A stretch of DNA of 64,000 nucleotides from Anaerolineales bacterium (GCA_015075275.1 JABTUU010000001.1:186001-250000); one strand, 5' to 3'; counted from the first letter of the stretch, positions 26,046 through 35,752 are shown. Program-made: numbers and translations. The notes: generated by a model from the sequence alone, not told the origin.

Positions 26046-26759
26046 TTATCCGAACACATTCAGAAAGGCTTGAGTCACTTCTTCTTTCACGCGCGCCATA
26101 GACGGCGGCTCTGTGAACAAATCTGCCAACGATGCGATCGGTTCGTTCTGTAAACCGCACGCGATAATTCCCTCCCAATATTCCATGTCAGGATTAACGT
26201 TTAACGCGAAGCCATGGCGCGATACTCCGCGCGCATCTACTTTAACGCCGATGGCGGCGATCTTAGCGGGCTTTCTGCGATCTTCCGGCGCGCAACGCGG
26301 ACAGCGCGAGTGAACGTCGGCTTGCACCCATACGCCGGTCAACCCGGGGCGCTGCCCTGCCGCAAGCCCGAGGCTGGCGAGCGCATTGATAAGAGTTTGT
26401 TCTACTTTGCGAATGTAGCCGACATAGTCGGCTTGTGGAATTCTTCCCTCGCTTGTTGGAAGAAGGGCTGGGGCGAGAGGCAGCAACGGGTATCCCACCA
26501 ACTGTCCCGGTCCGTGATAGGTTACGTCGCCGCCGCGATCTACCCAATGAATGGCGATCTCCTTTTCTTTGAGTTGCGCTTCGCCCCATAATAAATTTTC
26601 CTGTTTCCCTCGCCGTCCAAATGTGTAAACGTGAGGGTGTTCAAGGAGCAGAAGAGTCGGCGGGCGTTTCCCTGCCGCGATCTCTGCCGCGTATTGATTC
26701 TGCAACTTCCAAGCAGATTCGTATTCGATTAAGCCGAGGTCTTCAACGACGATATTCAT
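26046..26759 (-). CDS. lipB: Octanoyltransferase
   Basis: LipB moves octanoyl from acyl carrier protein to lipoyl domains. Signatures are LLLLEHPHVYTFGRRG, DRGGDVTYHGPGQLVGYPLL, the lysine motif KIAAIGVKVDARGVSRHG and the catalytic cysteine in GIIACGL. Length 237 is a little long because of a proline/arginine loop (HSRCPRCAPEDRRKPAK) before the lysine motif. No lipA is in the window. The next gene on this strand is 16 bases upstream, a DprE1-like gene. Confidence 0.93.
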   Translation of the reverse strand: MNIVVEDLGLIEYESAWKLQNQYAAEIAAGKRPPTLLLLEHPHVYTFGRRGKQENLLWGEAQLKEKEIAIHWVDRGGDVTYHGPGQLVGYPLLPLAPALLPTSEGRIPQADYVGYIRKVEQTLINALASLGLAAGQRPGLTGVWVQADVHSRCPRCAPEDRRKPAKIAAIGVKVDARGVSRHGFALNVNPDMEYWEGIIACGLQNEPIASLADLFTEPPSMARVKEEVTQAFLNVFG

Positions 26760-26775
26760 TTGATTGCGCTTATCT

Positions 26776-28179
26776 CTATGTAAAAACTCTGCGATAGAGA
26801 TCCGACTCTAATATTCCATTGGGATCGCAACGTTTTTTAAGTTTCTTGAATTTTGCGATTGTTTCAGCGCCTAGGAACGCGCGCGTTAATTCGGCGTTGG
26901 TTTCGCTGTTTTTCGCGAAATAGAAGCGTCCGCCCGCATTGAGGACGATGCGGTCGAACGCTTGCAGCATGTGCGCTAACTTGGCGCGCTTTGTATCGGT
27001 CACTTTGAAGTCAAGCGCGAGCGAAAAGCCGTCCACGCTGTGCGTTAATAAGAATGTATCGGGACGGTGGCGTTTCGTCACGCCGAGGTAGGAGGGCAAG
27101 CCTTGTCGCTGCGAATATTGGAGCATTTCGCGCCAAGCGTCTTCCGCTGTCTTTTGCGGTAGAAACGACTGGTATTGAATCAATCCGCCGCGTCCGAATG
27201 AGCGTTCCCAGGCGGGAACGTAATCTAACAAGAAATGAAAAGCGGCATGAGACTGTTTAAATGTATGCCGCCGCAAGGAAGATATATATTTCGCAAAATT
27301 TACCGCTCGCCCCCCGGAGTTGTTTACAAAAGGCTGCATAAAATAATGCAATAACGATTTTGGCATAACGCCGAGCAGACGGTCGGGTAAGCGTTGATAG
27401 GCTAATTGTAGCGTCTCTTGCGCGCGCGAGTCTTCGCCTTCAGCCAAATTCCGCGCCGCATGAATTTGTCCGCGCCCGAGGTTTTGTCCGCCGGGGAAGG
27501 TATCCAGCCAGCCGACGATGTAGTCGTAATTTGGCGCGTTCTCCAACAGGTCGGCGAGATGTTCGCGTAAGTTGCGCACCGGGCGCGCTTCCACGACGAG
27601 CAGCCCCGAATAGATGCGTTTCGTTTGCAATGTGACGGATGTGAAAACTCCCAGCATGCCGAAGCCGCCAATTAGCGCATAGAACAAATCGGCGTTCTTT
27701 TTGGGTGTGCAAGTCACCAGCGCGCCGGTCGGCAGCATCGCAGTAAATTCTATTACATGTTCGCCGATCACGCCGGCTTGAAAGTTATTTTTGCCGTGAA
27801 TATTTGTCGCGAGACATCCGCCTAGCGTAGTTTTCATCGTGCCTGAGACGACCGGAAGCCACCAGCCATCGGGTTCGATTCGCTGCCACAACTGTTCAAG
27901 TGTAACGCCGGCTTCGCATTGTACGACGCCTGAAGCGGGGTCCCATGCAGTGATCTGGTTCATCCCTCGTAAATCCAGCGTGAGGCCGCCGCCATTAAGT
28001 GAAGCGTCGTTATAACTTAAGCCGGTTCCGCGAGCGACGGCTTTTAAGCCAAGCTTTTTTGCAACTTGAAATGCGCGATAGAGATCGTCTGGGCGTTGAA
28101 TGGCGATGCGATAGGAAGACGCTTGAAGAGAGTGACCGAAATTTTCAAATGTTGTGAATGTATAAAAAGGAGAGAACAT
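26776..28179 (-). CDS. DprE1-like FAD-dependent oxidoreductase
   Basis: The FAD-binding PCMH fold is clear: ARGTGLSYNDASLNGGGLTLDL, VVQCEAGVTLEQLW, TLGGCLATNIHGKNN (His in IHGKN as in mycobacterial DprE1), and the C-terminal ALDFKV ... LNAGGRFYFAKNSET and KRCDPNGILESDLYRR. In actinobacteria DprE1 oxidises decaprenylphosphoryl-ribose at C2, and DprE2 reduces it to the arabinose form. The next gene upstream is DprE2-like, so the pair probably performs the same two-step epimerisation on a polyprenyl sugar; the sugar is inference. Confidence 0.85.
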   Translation of the reverse strand: MFSPFYTFTTFENFGHSLQASSYRIAIQRPDDLYRAFQVAKKLGLKAVARGTGLSYNDASLNGGGLTLDLRGMNQITAWDPASGVVQCEAGVTLEQLWQRIEPDGWWLPVVSGTMKTTLGGCLATNIHGKNNFQAGVIGEHVIEFTAMLPTGALVTCTPKKNADLFYALIGGFGMLGVFTSVTLQTKRIYSGLLVVEARPVRNLREHLADLLENAPNYDYIVGWLDTFPGGQNLGRGQIHAARNLAEGEDSRAQETLQLAYQRLPDRLLGVMPKSLLHYFMQPFVNNSGGRAVNFAKYISSLRRHTFKQSHAAFHFLLDYVPAWERSFGRGGLIQYQSFLPQKTAEDAWREMLQYSQRQGLPSYLGVTKRHRPDTFLLTHSVDGFSLALDFKVTDTKRAKLAHMLQAFDRIVLNAGGRFYFAKNSETNAELTRAFLGAETIAKFKKLKKRCDPNGILESDLYRRVFT

Positions 28180-28218
28180 AGCGATGAGCGTTGTCGGAGC
28201 GGCGTCTTTCTGCTTCTG

Positions 28219-29004
28219 CTAAAAAGAGAGTTTTCTAAAGATAAACGAAGGCGTATGTTGAATGACGAGCATGATCCAACGCCAAATTGAGGCGATGTAA
28301 ATAGTCTGTTTACGCTTCTTCATCGCGCGGATAATATGCTGCGCGGCAAAAGACGGCTCGACGGCAAACGGTGTCGGTCCTAACGCGGCTTTGAGCATTT
28401 CTGTTTTCATGAAGCCGGGTTTCACCGTCAATACGTTCACGCCGTGGCGAGTGAGCCTGTTTCGTAACGCTTCCAGATAAGTCGTTAACCCAGCTTTAGA
28501 TGCGTTGTAGACCGGATTTCCAACTCGTCCGCGGTCGCCTGCAACCGACGAGATGCCGACGATCTGTCCTGATTTTGCGGATTGGAACATTTCAGCGATG
28601 GGCGTCAGCCATGCCATCGCGCCGATTAAATTCACTTCGATCATTTGACGATCATTTTCAAAATTGTACTTATCTATTCCGCCGGGTGGGAGGTTTACAC
28701 TGGCAACGTAAAGGACAGCATCCAAGCCGCCTAGCTCTGCGACAATCTTGAGAAGCAGCGCGGGAATCTCAGCGTACTTTGTTACATTATGCGCGTAGGG
28801 ATGGGCGTCTCCGCCGTTTATATTGATCTCCAGACAGAGCGCGTCCAACTTTTCCTTGTTGCGCGCGATCAGCGCTAATGAATATCCGTCGGTGGAAAGC
28901 GCCCGGGCGAGTTCGGCGCCGAGCCCACCAGATGCGCCGAGGATGAGCGCACGGCGGCGTGGGTGTAGCGGGGTGGCGGGGATAGATGTAGGTGAGAAAG
29001 ACAC
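28219..29004 (-). CDS. DprE2-like short-chain dehydrogenase
   Basis: The Rossmann loop ALILGASGGLGAELARAL, the catalytic ISSVAGDRGR ... VYNASKAGL (Ser, Tyr, Lys) and the tail IWRWIMLVIQHTPSFIFRKL are seen. The tail closely matches that of mycobacterial DprE2, which also ends in a membrane-associated FRKL segment. The start is uncertain: GTG at 29004 after GTGGAAAA fits the family better than a TTG at 29046. It heads a two- or three-gene unit with the DprE1-like gene and lipB. Confidence 0.8.
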   Translation of the reverse strand: MSFSPTSIPATPLHPRRRALILGASGGLGAELARALSTDGYSLALIARNKEKLDALCLEININGGDAHPYAHNVTKYAEIPALLLKIVAELGGLDAVLYVASVNLPPGGIDKYNFENDRQMIEVNLIGAMAWLTPIAEMFQSAKSGQIVGISSVAGDRGRVGNPVYNASKAGLTTYLEALRNRLTRHGVNVLTVKPGFMKTEMLKAALGPTPFAVEPSFAAQHIIRAMKKRKQTIYIASIWRWIMLVIQHTPSFIFRKLSF

Positions 29005-29169
29005 GTTTTTTCCACAAATAAAGCTGCTTCCATTGTAGCATATCAATTTTGAAAAGGCTGTAATGAGTATGTAATTCAGCGTTCCAACGATACGGTTATA
29101 TAATATCGGGGGAGGCGATCTGCGCAGTTTTTTGAACGGCGCGATTCTACTTATAACTATGCGTGATGT

Positions 29170-30378
29170 ATGAACCGAGACCTAAGCGTTCTATCAAACG
29201 AGGTTCGTAAGCTCTTAATTGAGCGAGGAGCAGCTTCGCTTGAGGCTGAAGCAATGTTGCCGTTGCTGGACGTTCTATTGTCGGCGCAAGGGCAATTTGC
29301 GCCTGAGAGCGAAAATTCGCCGGTGGAGTTGGCGGATCAATTAATTGAGAATCGTCCCCTGCTTTCCCTGCTAAAACAACAAACTGAAGAACTTGAAGCG
29401 TTGAAGAGGTTGAGCCTGAATCTAACTTCCAGCCTCGAATTATCCGCCGTGTTGGATGCGGTCGTGGCGGAGGTTATGCGTTTAATCTACAAGGCGAACG
29501 ATGTCAATATTTTTCTCTATAAGAATAAACGTCTTTCCTTTGGCGTGGCGTTTGACTTGGACGGGATGCGCAACGCGCCTTGGGCGTTCCCGCGCTCGAA
29601 TGGGTTGACGTATACGGTCGCACGGCGCGGCGAGATCGTCGTTGTCGAGAACATGCGCGCACATCCGCTTTATGCCGCCGCTCCGCCCTACTGGAGCGGC
29701 TCAATTATTGGCATCCCGCTAAAGTTTGGAGATACGGTCGTGGGGGTAATGAATCTGTCGCGTCAGATCACCGGCGGCTTTTCTCCCGCTGAGCTGCGCT
29801 TGCTGAAATTGCTGTCGGATCAAGCGGCGGTAGCGATCTCAAACGCCAGCCTGCACCAGTTAATTAGTCGGCAGGCGCATAGCGATATGCTGACGGGTCT
29901 GCCGAATCGCCGCGCGCTGGATGCACGTTTGGAAGCGGAGATTTTATCCGCGCGCCAGAAGAGTTATTCCTTTGCCGTTATCATGATGGATCTCGACGGG
30001 TTCAAATCTATTAACGATGCGTATGGGCATCTTGTGGGCGATCGAGTTTTGCAAATTGTTTTTAATCGGATCGCGCGTCATACGCGTCAGACGGATTTTC
30101 TTGCGCGATACGGCGGAGACGAGTTGACGCTGATTCTTGCGCGATCCGATATTTCTACGGCAAAGACCGTCGCGAAGAAAGTGTCTGAGATTGTTGACGC
30201 TATTAGATATAAATTACCGAACGGAAGAAAATTGGAGTTGGGGATCTCCGGCGGAATCGCATTGTATCCTATCCATGGGAAAGTGGGATCGGACCTTTTG
30301 CGAGCGGCTGATACGGCTCTCTATTATGCAAAAGAACATTGCCAGGGCACGTTCCAAATCGCCGCTATGTCTGATTAA
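29170..30378 (+). CDS. GAF-GGDEF diguanylate cyclase
   Basis: Residues about 85-225 are a GAF domain (LSLNLTSSLELSAVLDAVV ... GSIIGIPLKFGDTVVGVMNLS). The GGDEF domain follows from about 232, with LTGLPNRRALDARL, MMDLDGFKSINDAYGHLVGD and the active-site loop RYGGDEL, where Leu replaces the usual Phe. The c-di-GMP-making residues are otherwise kept. No inhibitory RxxD is obvious. The N-terminal 80 residues are helical and unassigned. Monocistronic as far as seen; the ATG has no strong ribosome site. Confidence 0.88.
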   Translation: MNRDLSVLSNEVRKLLIERGAASLEAEAMLPLLDVLLSAQGQFAPESENSPVELADQLIENRPLLSLLKQQTEELEALKRLSLNLTSSLELSAVLDAVVAEVMRLIYKANDVNIFLYKNKRLSFGVAFDLDGMRNAPWAFPRSNGLTYTVARRGEIVVVENMRAHPLYAAAPPYWSGSIIGIPLKFGDTVVGVMNLSRQITGGFSPAELRLLKLLSDQAAVAISNASLHQLISRQAHSDMLTGLPNRRALDARLEAEILSARQKSYSFAVIMMDLDGFKSINDAYGHLVGDRVLQIVFNRIARHTRQTDFLARYGGDELTLILARSDISTAKTVAKKVSEIVDAIRYKLPNGRKLELGISGGIALYPIHGKVGSDLLRAADTALYYAKEHCQGTFQIAAMSD

Positions 30379-30527
30379 GCGGATACAGGAACGTAGGCGG
30401 CTAAAGCGGGTTATAATCTATAACAATAAAAGCCTTCCTACGAGAACGCTGGGACAACGCGCAGGGCGGCTGTTGCGAGCGAAGTATCTTTATCTGAAAC
30501 AACACATCATTTCACGGAGGAACTTCC

Positions 30528-31445
30528 ATGCCCCAAAAAACAAAGATTATTCTCAACCCTATGGCAGATATGGGCAACGCTTGGCGTGTTGCGCGCGACC
30601 TGCGCTCGATCACCGAGCAGCGTGGCAATGTCACATGGAGCGGCACGGTCTATCCGGGTCACGCTATTGAATTGGCGCGCGAAGCGAGCGAGGAGGGATA
30701 TGAACGAGTGATTGCCATGGGCGGCGATGGGACAGTTCACGAAGTTGTAAACGGCATTATGCAAGCCCCGGAAGGGAAGCGCCCGATTCTGGGCGTTGTG
30801 CCGGTTGGCTCAGGCAACGACTTTGCGCATGGCATCGGCGTGGTCAAACAGTCGGATCAAGCCTTGCGTCACGCGCTTAGCGGCGAAGCCTCTGCGATTG
30901 ACCTTGCGTTGATGACAGACGGCAACGGGCGGAAAGTATATTTTGATAATACGCTTGGCGTTGGCTTCGGCGCCATGGTCACGATCCGTTCGCATCGCCT
31001 GCCTTTATTGCGCGGCTTTCTAATGTATTTGGTTTCCGTTATACAAGCCATCGTCGTTGATCATAACCCCATTGCTATGAAAATTCAGACTGATTCGGAA
31101 AGTTGGGAGCAGAAAGTTATCTATCTTGTGCTGTGCAACGGTCCGCGCGAAGGCGGCGGCTTCCTCATCGCGCCCGAAGCGAAAGTTGACGACGGCATCC
31201 TCCACTATGCCATGATCACCGACGTGAGCCGCGCCATGATGTTCCGTATTGTTCCGGAGGTCATGAAAGGCACGCACGGGCGCTTCAAAGAAGTGAAAAT
31301 GGGGACGTGTAAGAAATTCTCGGTCTCTGCAGATCGTCCGTTATACATTCACACCGACGGCGAAATTTTCGCCGGACTTGGCACCGACGTCCGCAACGTT
31401 TCATTTGAAGTCCTTCCTAGCGCGCTTAAAGTTGTGCGCGGCTGA
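30528..31445 (+). CDS. Diacylglycerol/sphingosine kinase family lipid kinase
   Basis: The catalytic domain has KIILNPMADMG, the GGDGTVHEVVNG nucleotide loop (65-76), VPVGSGNDFAHG and the C-terminal EGGGFLIAPEAKVDDG, GEIF segments of the DagK/YegS family. Length 305 fits. Such enzymes phosphorylate diacylglycerol or related lipids at the membrane face. GGAGG lies seven bases before the ATG. It is followed by a palindrome and the helicase-associated gene. Confidence 0.9.
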   Translation: MPQKTKIILNPMADMGNAWRVARDLRSITEQRGNVTWSGTVYPGHAIELAREASEEGYERVIAMGGDGTVHEVVNGIMQAPEGKRPILGVVPVGSGNDFAHGIGVVKQSDQALRHALSGEASAIDLALMTDGNGRKVYFDNTLGVGFGAMVTIRSHRLPLLRGFLMYLVSVIQAIVVDHNPIAMKIQTDSESWEQKVIYLVLCNGPREGGGFLIAPEAKVDDGILHYAMITDVSRAMMFRIVPEVMKGTHGRFKEVKMGTCKKFSVSADRPLYIHTDGEIFAGLGTDVRNVSFEVLPSALKVVRG

Positions 31446-31455
31446 AAGTTTACTG

Positions 31456-31493
31456 CTTTCCACTTTCTGCCGTAGAATATAGAAAGTGGAAAG
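31456..31493. repeat. CTTTCCACTTTCT palindrome
   Basis: Perfect 13-base arms CTTTCCACTTTCT / AGAAAGTGGAAAG around a 12-base loop occupy the gap between the lipid kinase and the helicase-associated gene. The right arm ends five bases before the next ATG and supplies the only purine-rich stretch ahead of it. A similar family lies in frame at 32673-32719. Confidence 0.75.
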
Positions 31494-31498
31494 TAGAT

Positions 31499-33313
31499 AT
31501 GCCCGACTTAATTCACTCCCTCCTCCACCAAGACATCGGACACCTTCGCATCATCGCGGAATTATGGGGACTCGATTTGGAATCTACGGATTCAGATTCA
31601 GCGCGAGATGAACTATCCGCCTCTCTCCTCGACGTCAACCTGCTCGCAGACCATCTAGCCTCTCTCCCCCCCGAAGCGGACTCCGCCATCGCCGCCCTCA
31701 TCGCCTCCAACGGACGAATCGCATGGGCAATATTCGCGCGTCAATTCGGTGACATCCGCGAAATGGGCGCAGGCAAACGCGATCGGGAACATCCGCATCG
31801 GAATCCAACTTCAACATCAGAGATCCTTTTTTATCGCGGCATATTGGCGCGCGCATTCTTCGACACAAACAAAGGCTCGCAGGAGTTTGCGTACATTCCC
31901 GATGATTTGTTCAAGTTAATGAAAGAAGAAAGCGATGCCCTGAGCTCATCGAAGGGAGAAAAGAACTTAGCGAACTTCGCGGGCTTGACGGTTAATAATT
32001 CCGAGCCGCTCGGTCGCCCAGCATCACCCAACGAAAAAGGGACAGAGATTCTCGCGGACGATTCCATCCTCGACGATGCCACCACCCTGCTTGCCGCGTT
32101 GCGCATAGGTAGGTCAAATTGGTCGCGAAGCATCCCTGTAGGACAATTTGACCTACGACTCATTGCCTTGCTCGCCTCTGCAAATCTCATATCCCCCTCT
32201 CCTGCTGGGAGAGGGGCTAGGGGTGAGGGAGAAGTCAATGCCGAAGAAGCAAAAACTTTCCTTGAAGCCTCACGCGCCGACGCGTTGAAGACGCTCTACG
32301 ACGCATGGCTCGAAAGCGATAGGTTCAACGAACTCAAACTCATGCCGAACATCATCTGCGAGGGCGAATGGAAAAACTCTCCGCGCGATACGCGAAGGAC
32401 GATACTTGGCTTTATCAATGCAATCCCTACAAACAAATGGTGGAGCGTGGCAAGTTTCGTCCAAGCGATAAAACAAACACAACCCGACTTTCAGCGTCCC
32501 GCAGGCGATTACGACTCGTGGTTCATCAAACGCGCCTCCGATGGACAATACCTGCGCGGATTTGATTCATGGAACGAAGTGGACGGCGCGTTGATTCGGT
32601 ATTTCATCAATATCCTTCATTGGCTTGGGCGGCTGGATTTAAATTTTGCAGAAAATGCAACAGAGGCAACTTCTTTCCGTCTTTCTTCTTTCCAAAACAC
32701 GAAAGAGGAAAGAGGAAAGATAACCGCTTCATCCAACGGCAAGGTGAGCGTGGAAAGATTCACGCCGCGCGTTGTGCGTTATCAGATCGCGAGATTTTGC
32801 GAGTGGGAAGATGGCGATTTCGATATGTCGCTTCGCAAGTATCCGACTAGCCGAAGTGTTTATAAATATCACATCACCGCGAAGTCGTTGAAACACGCCA
32901 AAGAACAGGGACTGAAAGCCGAGCAACTCTTGTCTCTACTTGTGAAGCATACCGATAACAAAGTCCCGCCGCCGCTGGTGAAAGCGCTCAAACGATGGGA
33001 CGCTAATGGCACGCAGGCTCGGGCTGAGACTCAAACCATCCTACGGGTGAGTCAGCCCGAGGTGTTGGAAGAGATGCGCAAGTCGAAGGCGGGAAAATTT
33101 TTGGGCGAGATATTAAGTCCAACGGCGGTTGTCGTCAAAAACGGAGCCATCCAAAAAGTGATGGAAGCGATGATCGAGTTGGGATTGTTTGCGGAAATCC
33201 ACACAAATCCATCATTGCGAGCGAACGAAGTGAACGAAGCAATCCCCTACGAGGACAATGTCTCCGATACGACGAGGGGATTGCTTCGTCGCAACGAACG
33301 CTCCTCGCAATGA
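31499..33313 (+). CDS. Helicase-associated (XPB/Ssl2 N-terminal-like) protein with five in-frame repeats
   Basis: The N-terminus IAELWGLDL, ASLPPEADSAIAALIASNGRI and FARQFGDIREMG, and the C-terminal part ITAKSLKHAKEQGLKAEQLLSLLVKHTDNKVPPPLVKALKRW, resemble proteins with the helicase-C-3/XPB N-terminal domain found in Chloroflexota and actinobacteria. No helicase motifs are present, so it is likely a DNA-binding or helicase-partner protein. Five repeat units are inside the frame, at residues about 147-153, 204-219, 232-244, 392-407 and 572-604. The last supplies the C-terminus and stop. Without them the protein would be about 520 residues. Confidence 0.7.
   Translation: MPDLIHSLLHQDIGHLRIIAELWGLDLESTDSDSARDELSASLLDVNLLADHLASLPPEADSAIAALIASNGRIAWAIFARQFGDIREMGAGKRDREHPHRNPTSTSEILFYRGILARAFFDTNKGSQEFAYIPDDLFKLMKEESDALSSSKGEKNLANFAGLTVNNSEPLGRPASPNEKGTEILADDSILDDATTLLAALRIGRSNWSRSIPVGQFDLRLIALLASANLISPSPAGRGARGEGEVNAEEAKTFLEASRADALKTLYDAWLESDRFNELKLMPNIICEGEWKNSPRDTRRTILGFINAIPTNKWWSVASFVQAIKQTQPDFQRPAGDYDSWFIKRASDGQYLRGFDSWNEVDGALIRYFINILHWLGRLDLNFAENATEATSFRLSSFQNTKEERGKITASSNGKVSVERFTPRVVRYQIARFCEWEDGDFDMSLRKYPTSRSVYKYHITAKSLKHAKEQGLKAEQLLSLLVKHTDNKVPPPLVKALKRWDANGTQARAETQTILRVSQPEVLEEMRKSKAGKFLGEILSPTAVVVKNGAIQKVMEAMIELGLFAEIHTNPSLRANEVNEAIPYEDNVSDTTRGLLRRNERSSQ
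31938..31957. repeat. CCCTGAGCTCATCGAAGGGA repeat, in frame
   Basis: The 20-base unit CCCTGAGCTCATCGAAGGGA encodes ALSSSKG within the helicase-associated gene. It is of the same class as 24533-24558 and 35398-35422, in reverse orientation to both. Confidence 0.65.
32109..32156. repeat. GTAGGTCAAATTG palindrome, in frame
   Basis: Exact 13-base arms GTAGGTCAAATTG / CAATTTGACCTAC flank a 22-base centre; total 48 bases or 16 codons. The arm differs from the fmt palindrome only at two positions (GTGGGACAAATTG), so the two are one family. Confidence 0.85.
32193..32230. repeat. CCCCTCTCC-GGAGAGGGG repeat, in frame
   Basis: A CCCCTCTCC-TGCTG-GGAGAGGGG hairpin is followed by CTAGGGGTGAGGGA. It encodes SPSPAGRGARGEG. 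The hairpin plus GGGTGAGGG tail is a common dispersed pattern in diverse bacteria; only one copy is in the window. Confidence 0.6.
32673..32719. repeat. CTTTCC...GGAAAG imperfect inverted repeat, in frame
   Basis: Pyrimidine-rich CTTTCCGTCTTTCTTCTTTC and purine-rich GAAAGAGGAAAGAGGAAAG arms flank CAAAACAC. The arms pair with a few mismatches. It encodes the SFRLSSFQNTKEERGK stretch. Confidence 0.6.
33212..33313. repeat. 102 bp fold-back (MITE-like) repeat supplying a C-terminus
   Basis: The left arm TCATTGCGAG...AGCAATCCCCT and the right arm, read in reverse, TCATTGCGAG...AGCAATCCCCT match at both ends, around a 30-base centre. The whole 102 bases are open in the helicase-associated frame, and the terminal TGA of the repeat is its stop codon. 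This ATTGCGAG...CGCAATGA type is a common non-autonomous fold-back element in bacteria. Confidence 0.8.
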
Positions 33314-33334
33314 CATAATACAAAGGAGAACAAC

Positions 33335-34516
<1,182 letters not shown>

Positions 34517-34660
34517 GTAAGTAAAACAGGTTGTATAATCTGCACACAGGATGTTTACCAGGAATTTGCCGTATAAGCGCATTTACGGCGTCTTACACGG
34601 CGACAAGTAGGATTAAGACGTAGTTGGGCGAAACAAAAAATAATAAGGAGATGTAAACAA

Positions 34661-34870
34661 ATGGCACGCTATAGAGTTGAATTTAAAGCATTTAAAACAA
34701 GGGAATGGTACACAAAAACAGAAACAGATCACGTCGCTAGTGCATACTCTGTGGCTCTTGTTCAAAGTCAAGGGCGAGCATATAGAGTGACGGATACAGA
34801 GGATGGCAGGATTATAAAAGAAGATGATGGTGATGCAAGTATGTATATTGAGTATGGTAGCCGTAAATAG
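34661..34870 (+). CDS. Hypothetical 69-residue protein in AT-rich patch
   Basis: I do not recognise this small, charged, soluble protein (MARYRVEFKAFKTREWYTKTETDHV ...). AAGGAGATG stands nine bases before the ATG, a strong site. Base composition is clearly more AT-rich than kbl on the left, and codons such as AAA, ATA and GAT dominate, so it is probably acquired. The frame continues 46 codons beyond its TAG stop. A possible integron cassette origin is discussed under findings. Confidence 0.55.
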   Translation: MARYRVEFKAFKTREWYTKTETDHVASAYSVALVQSQGRAYRVTDTEDGRIIKEDDGDASMYIEYGSRK

Positions 34871-35011
34871 AAAGCCATCCATATTATTTTTCACAAAGAA
34901 GACCTGATTTATTTTAAACCCAAGAAATCTCCTTCAGAGCAATCGGAAAGTTGGAAGGTATGCTTTTTCAGAGTCGCAACTCAAACAGAAAACGCTGTGC
35001 TGTATTACTAA
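34871..35011 (+). other. 46-codon open continuation after the TAG at 34868
   Basis: After the TAG at 34868-34870 the same frame stays open to TAA at 35009, reading IHIIFHKEDLIYFKPKK ... SWKVCFFRVATQ ... AVLYY. The composition looks protein-like. It has no start codon of its own, so it is either the 3' end of a gene cut by a nonsense change, or read by stop-codon readthrough, or chance. Confidence 0.35.
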
Positions 35012-35084
35012 GCAATTGTGATTGAAGGAAATACCAAGTTCGCCAGATGAAAATTACGAAATAAAAAATAGAGGAGACTGAACA

Positions 35085-35237
35085 ATGGAAAAAGAATGTA
35101 TTAATTGCCAACAATCACTGTCTGGTGGGGAATTGACCGATCGTTGGGAAGATGGAAATAATGAATATGCTTATGTTATATGTCCGCATTGCAGATTTAA
35201 GAATATTCTATATGACTATGGCGGAGATGATGATTAA
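35085..35237 (+). CDS. 50-residue zinc-ribbon-like protein
   Basis: The short frame MEKECINCQQSLSGGELTD ... YAYVICPHCRFKN ends in an acidic GGDDD. Two C-x-x-C pairs (CINC and CPHC) about 30 residues apart fit a small zinc ribbon. GAGGAG lies ten bases before the ATG. Composition is AT-rich like its neighbour, so the two small genes probably arrived together. Function unknown. Confidence 0.6.
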   Translation: MEKECINCQQSLSGGELTDRWEDGNNEYAYVICPHCRFKNILYDYGGDDD

Positions 35238-35397
35238 ATGAAACCATAGAATGGTGTCCTTGCCAATGGACGAGTCTTCAAGCTCAACCGCGCCCAACAA
35301 AGCGTACTAAGAACCAAAAACACGGATATAGGGTTGCTGAAGCAGACGCGATTCCGTAACAAATGAAATCAAAATTCGACCCGCAGAAACATCATCG

Positions 35398-35422
35398 CCC
35401 CTTCGGCTACGCTCAGGGCAGG
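35398..35422. repeat. CCCTTCGGCTACGCTCAGGGCAGG unit in the RAYT gene
   Basis: The unit encodes PFGYAQGRR near the RAYT N-terminus, without breaking the frame. It is the same class as those at 24533 and (reverse) 31938. Confidence 0.65.
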
Positions 35423-35666
35423 CGCTCCATTCGGTTGAAGGGATACGATTATTCCTCCGAAGGCGCGTATTACGTCACGGTTGTGGCGCAGGGACGGGAA
35501 TGTTTGTTTGGGGAAATCGTTGACGGGGAAGTGATCCTCAATGAATACGGAAAGATCGTTCAAAAATGGTGGAACGAAATCCCAATCCATTTTCCGAATG
35601 TGGAATTGGGCGCATTCGTCATCATGCCAAACCATGTTCACGGAATCATTTTTATTTTTGAGGAAC

Positions 35667-35752
35667 GTAGGGGCGAGGTCCTCTCGCCCCGTGAGAACCC
35701 AAATAACAATAACCTGAACGCGAATGATCAGGGCGGGGAGACCCCGCCCCTA
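35667..35752. repeat. REPIN-like inverted REP pair inside the RAYT gene
   Basis: The left unit GTAGGGGCGAGG-TCC-TCTCGCCCC and the right unit GGGCGGGGAGACCCCGCCCCTA face each other across about 39 bases. The outer sequences pair (TAGGGGCG / CGCCCCTA). The unit is the same as in glpK (12189-12255). The frame stays open across it. Confidence 0.85.
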
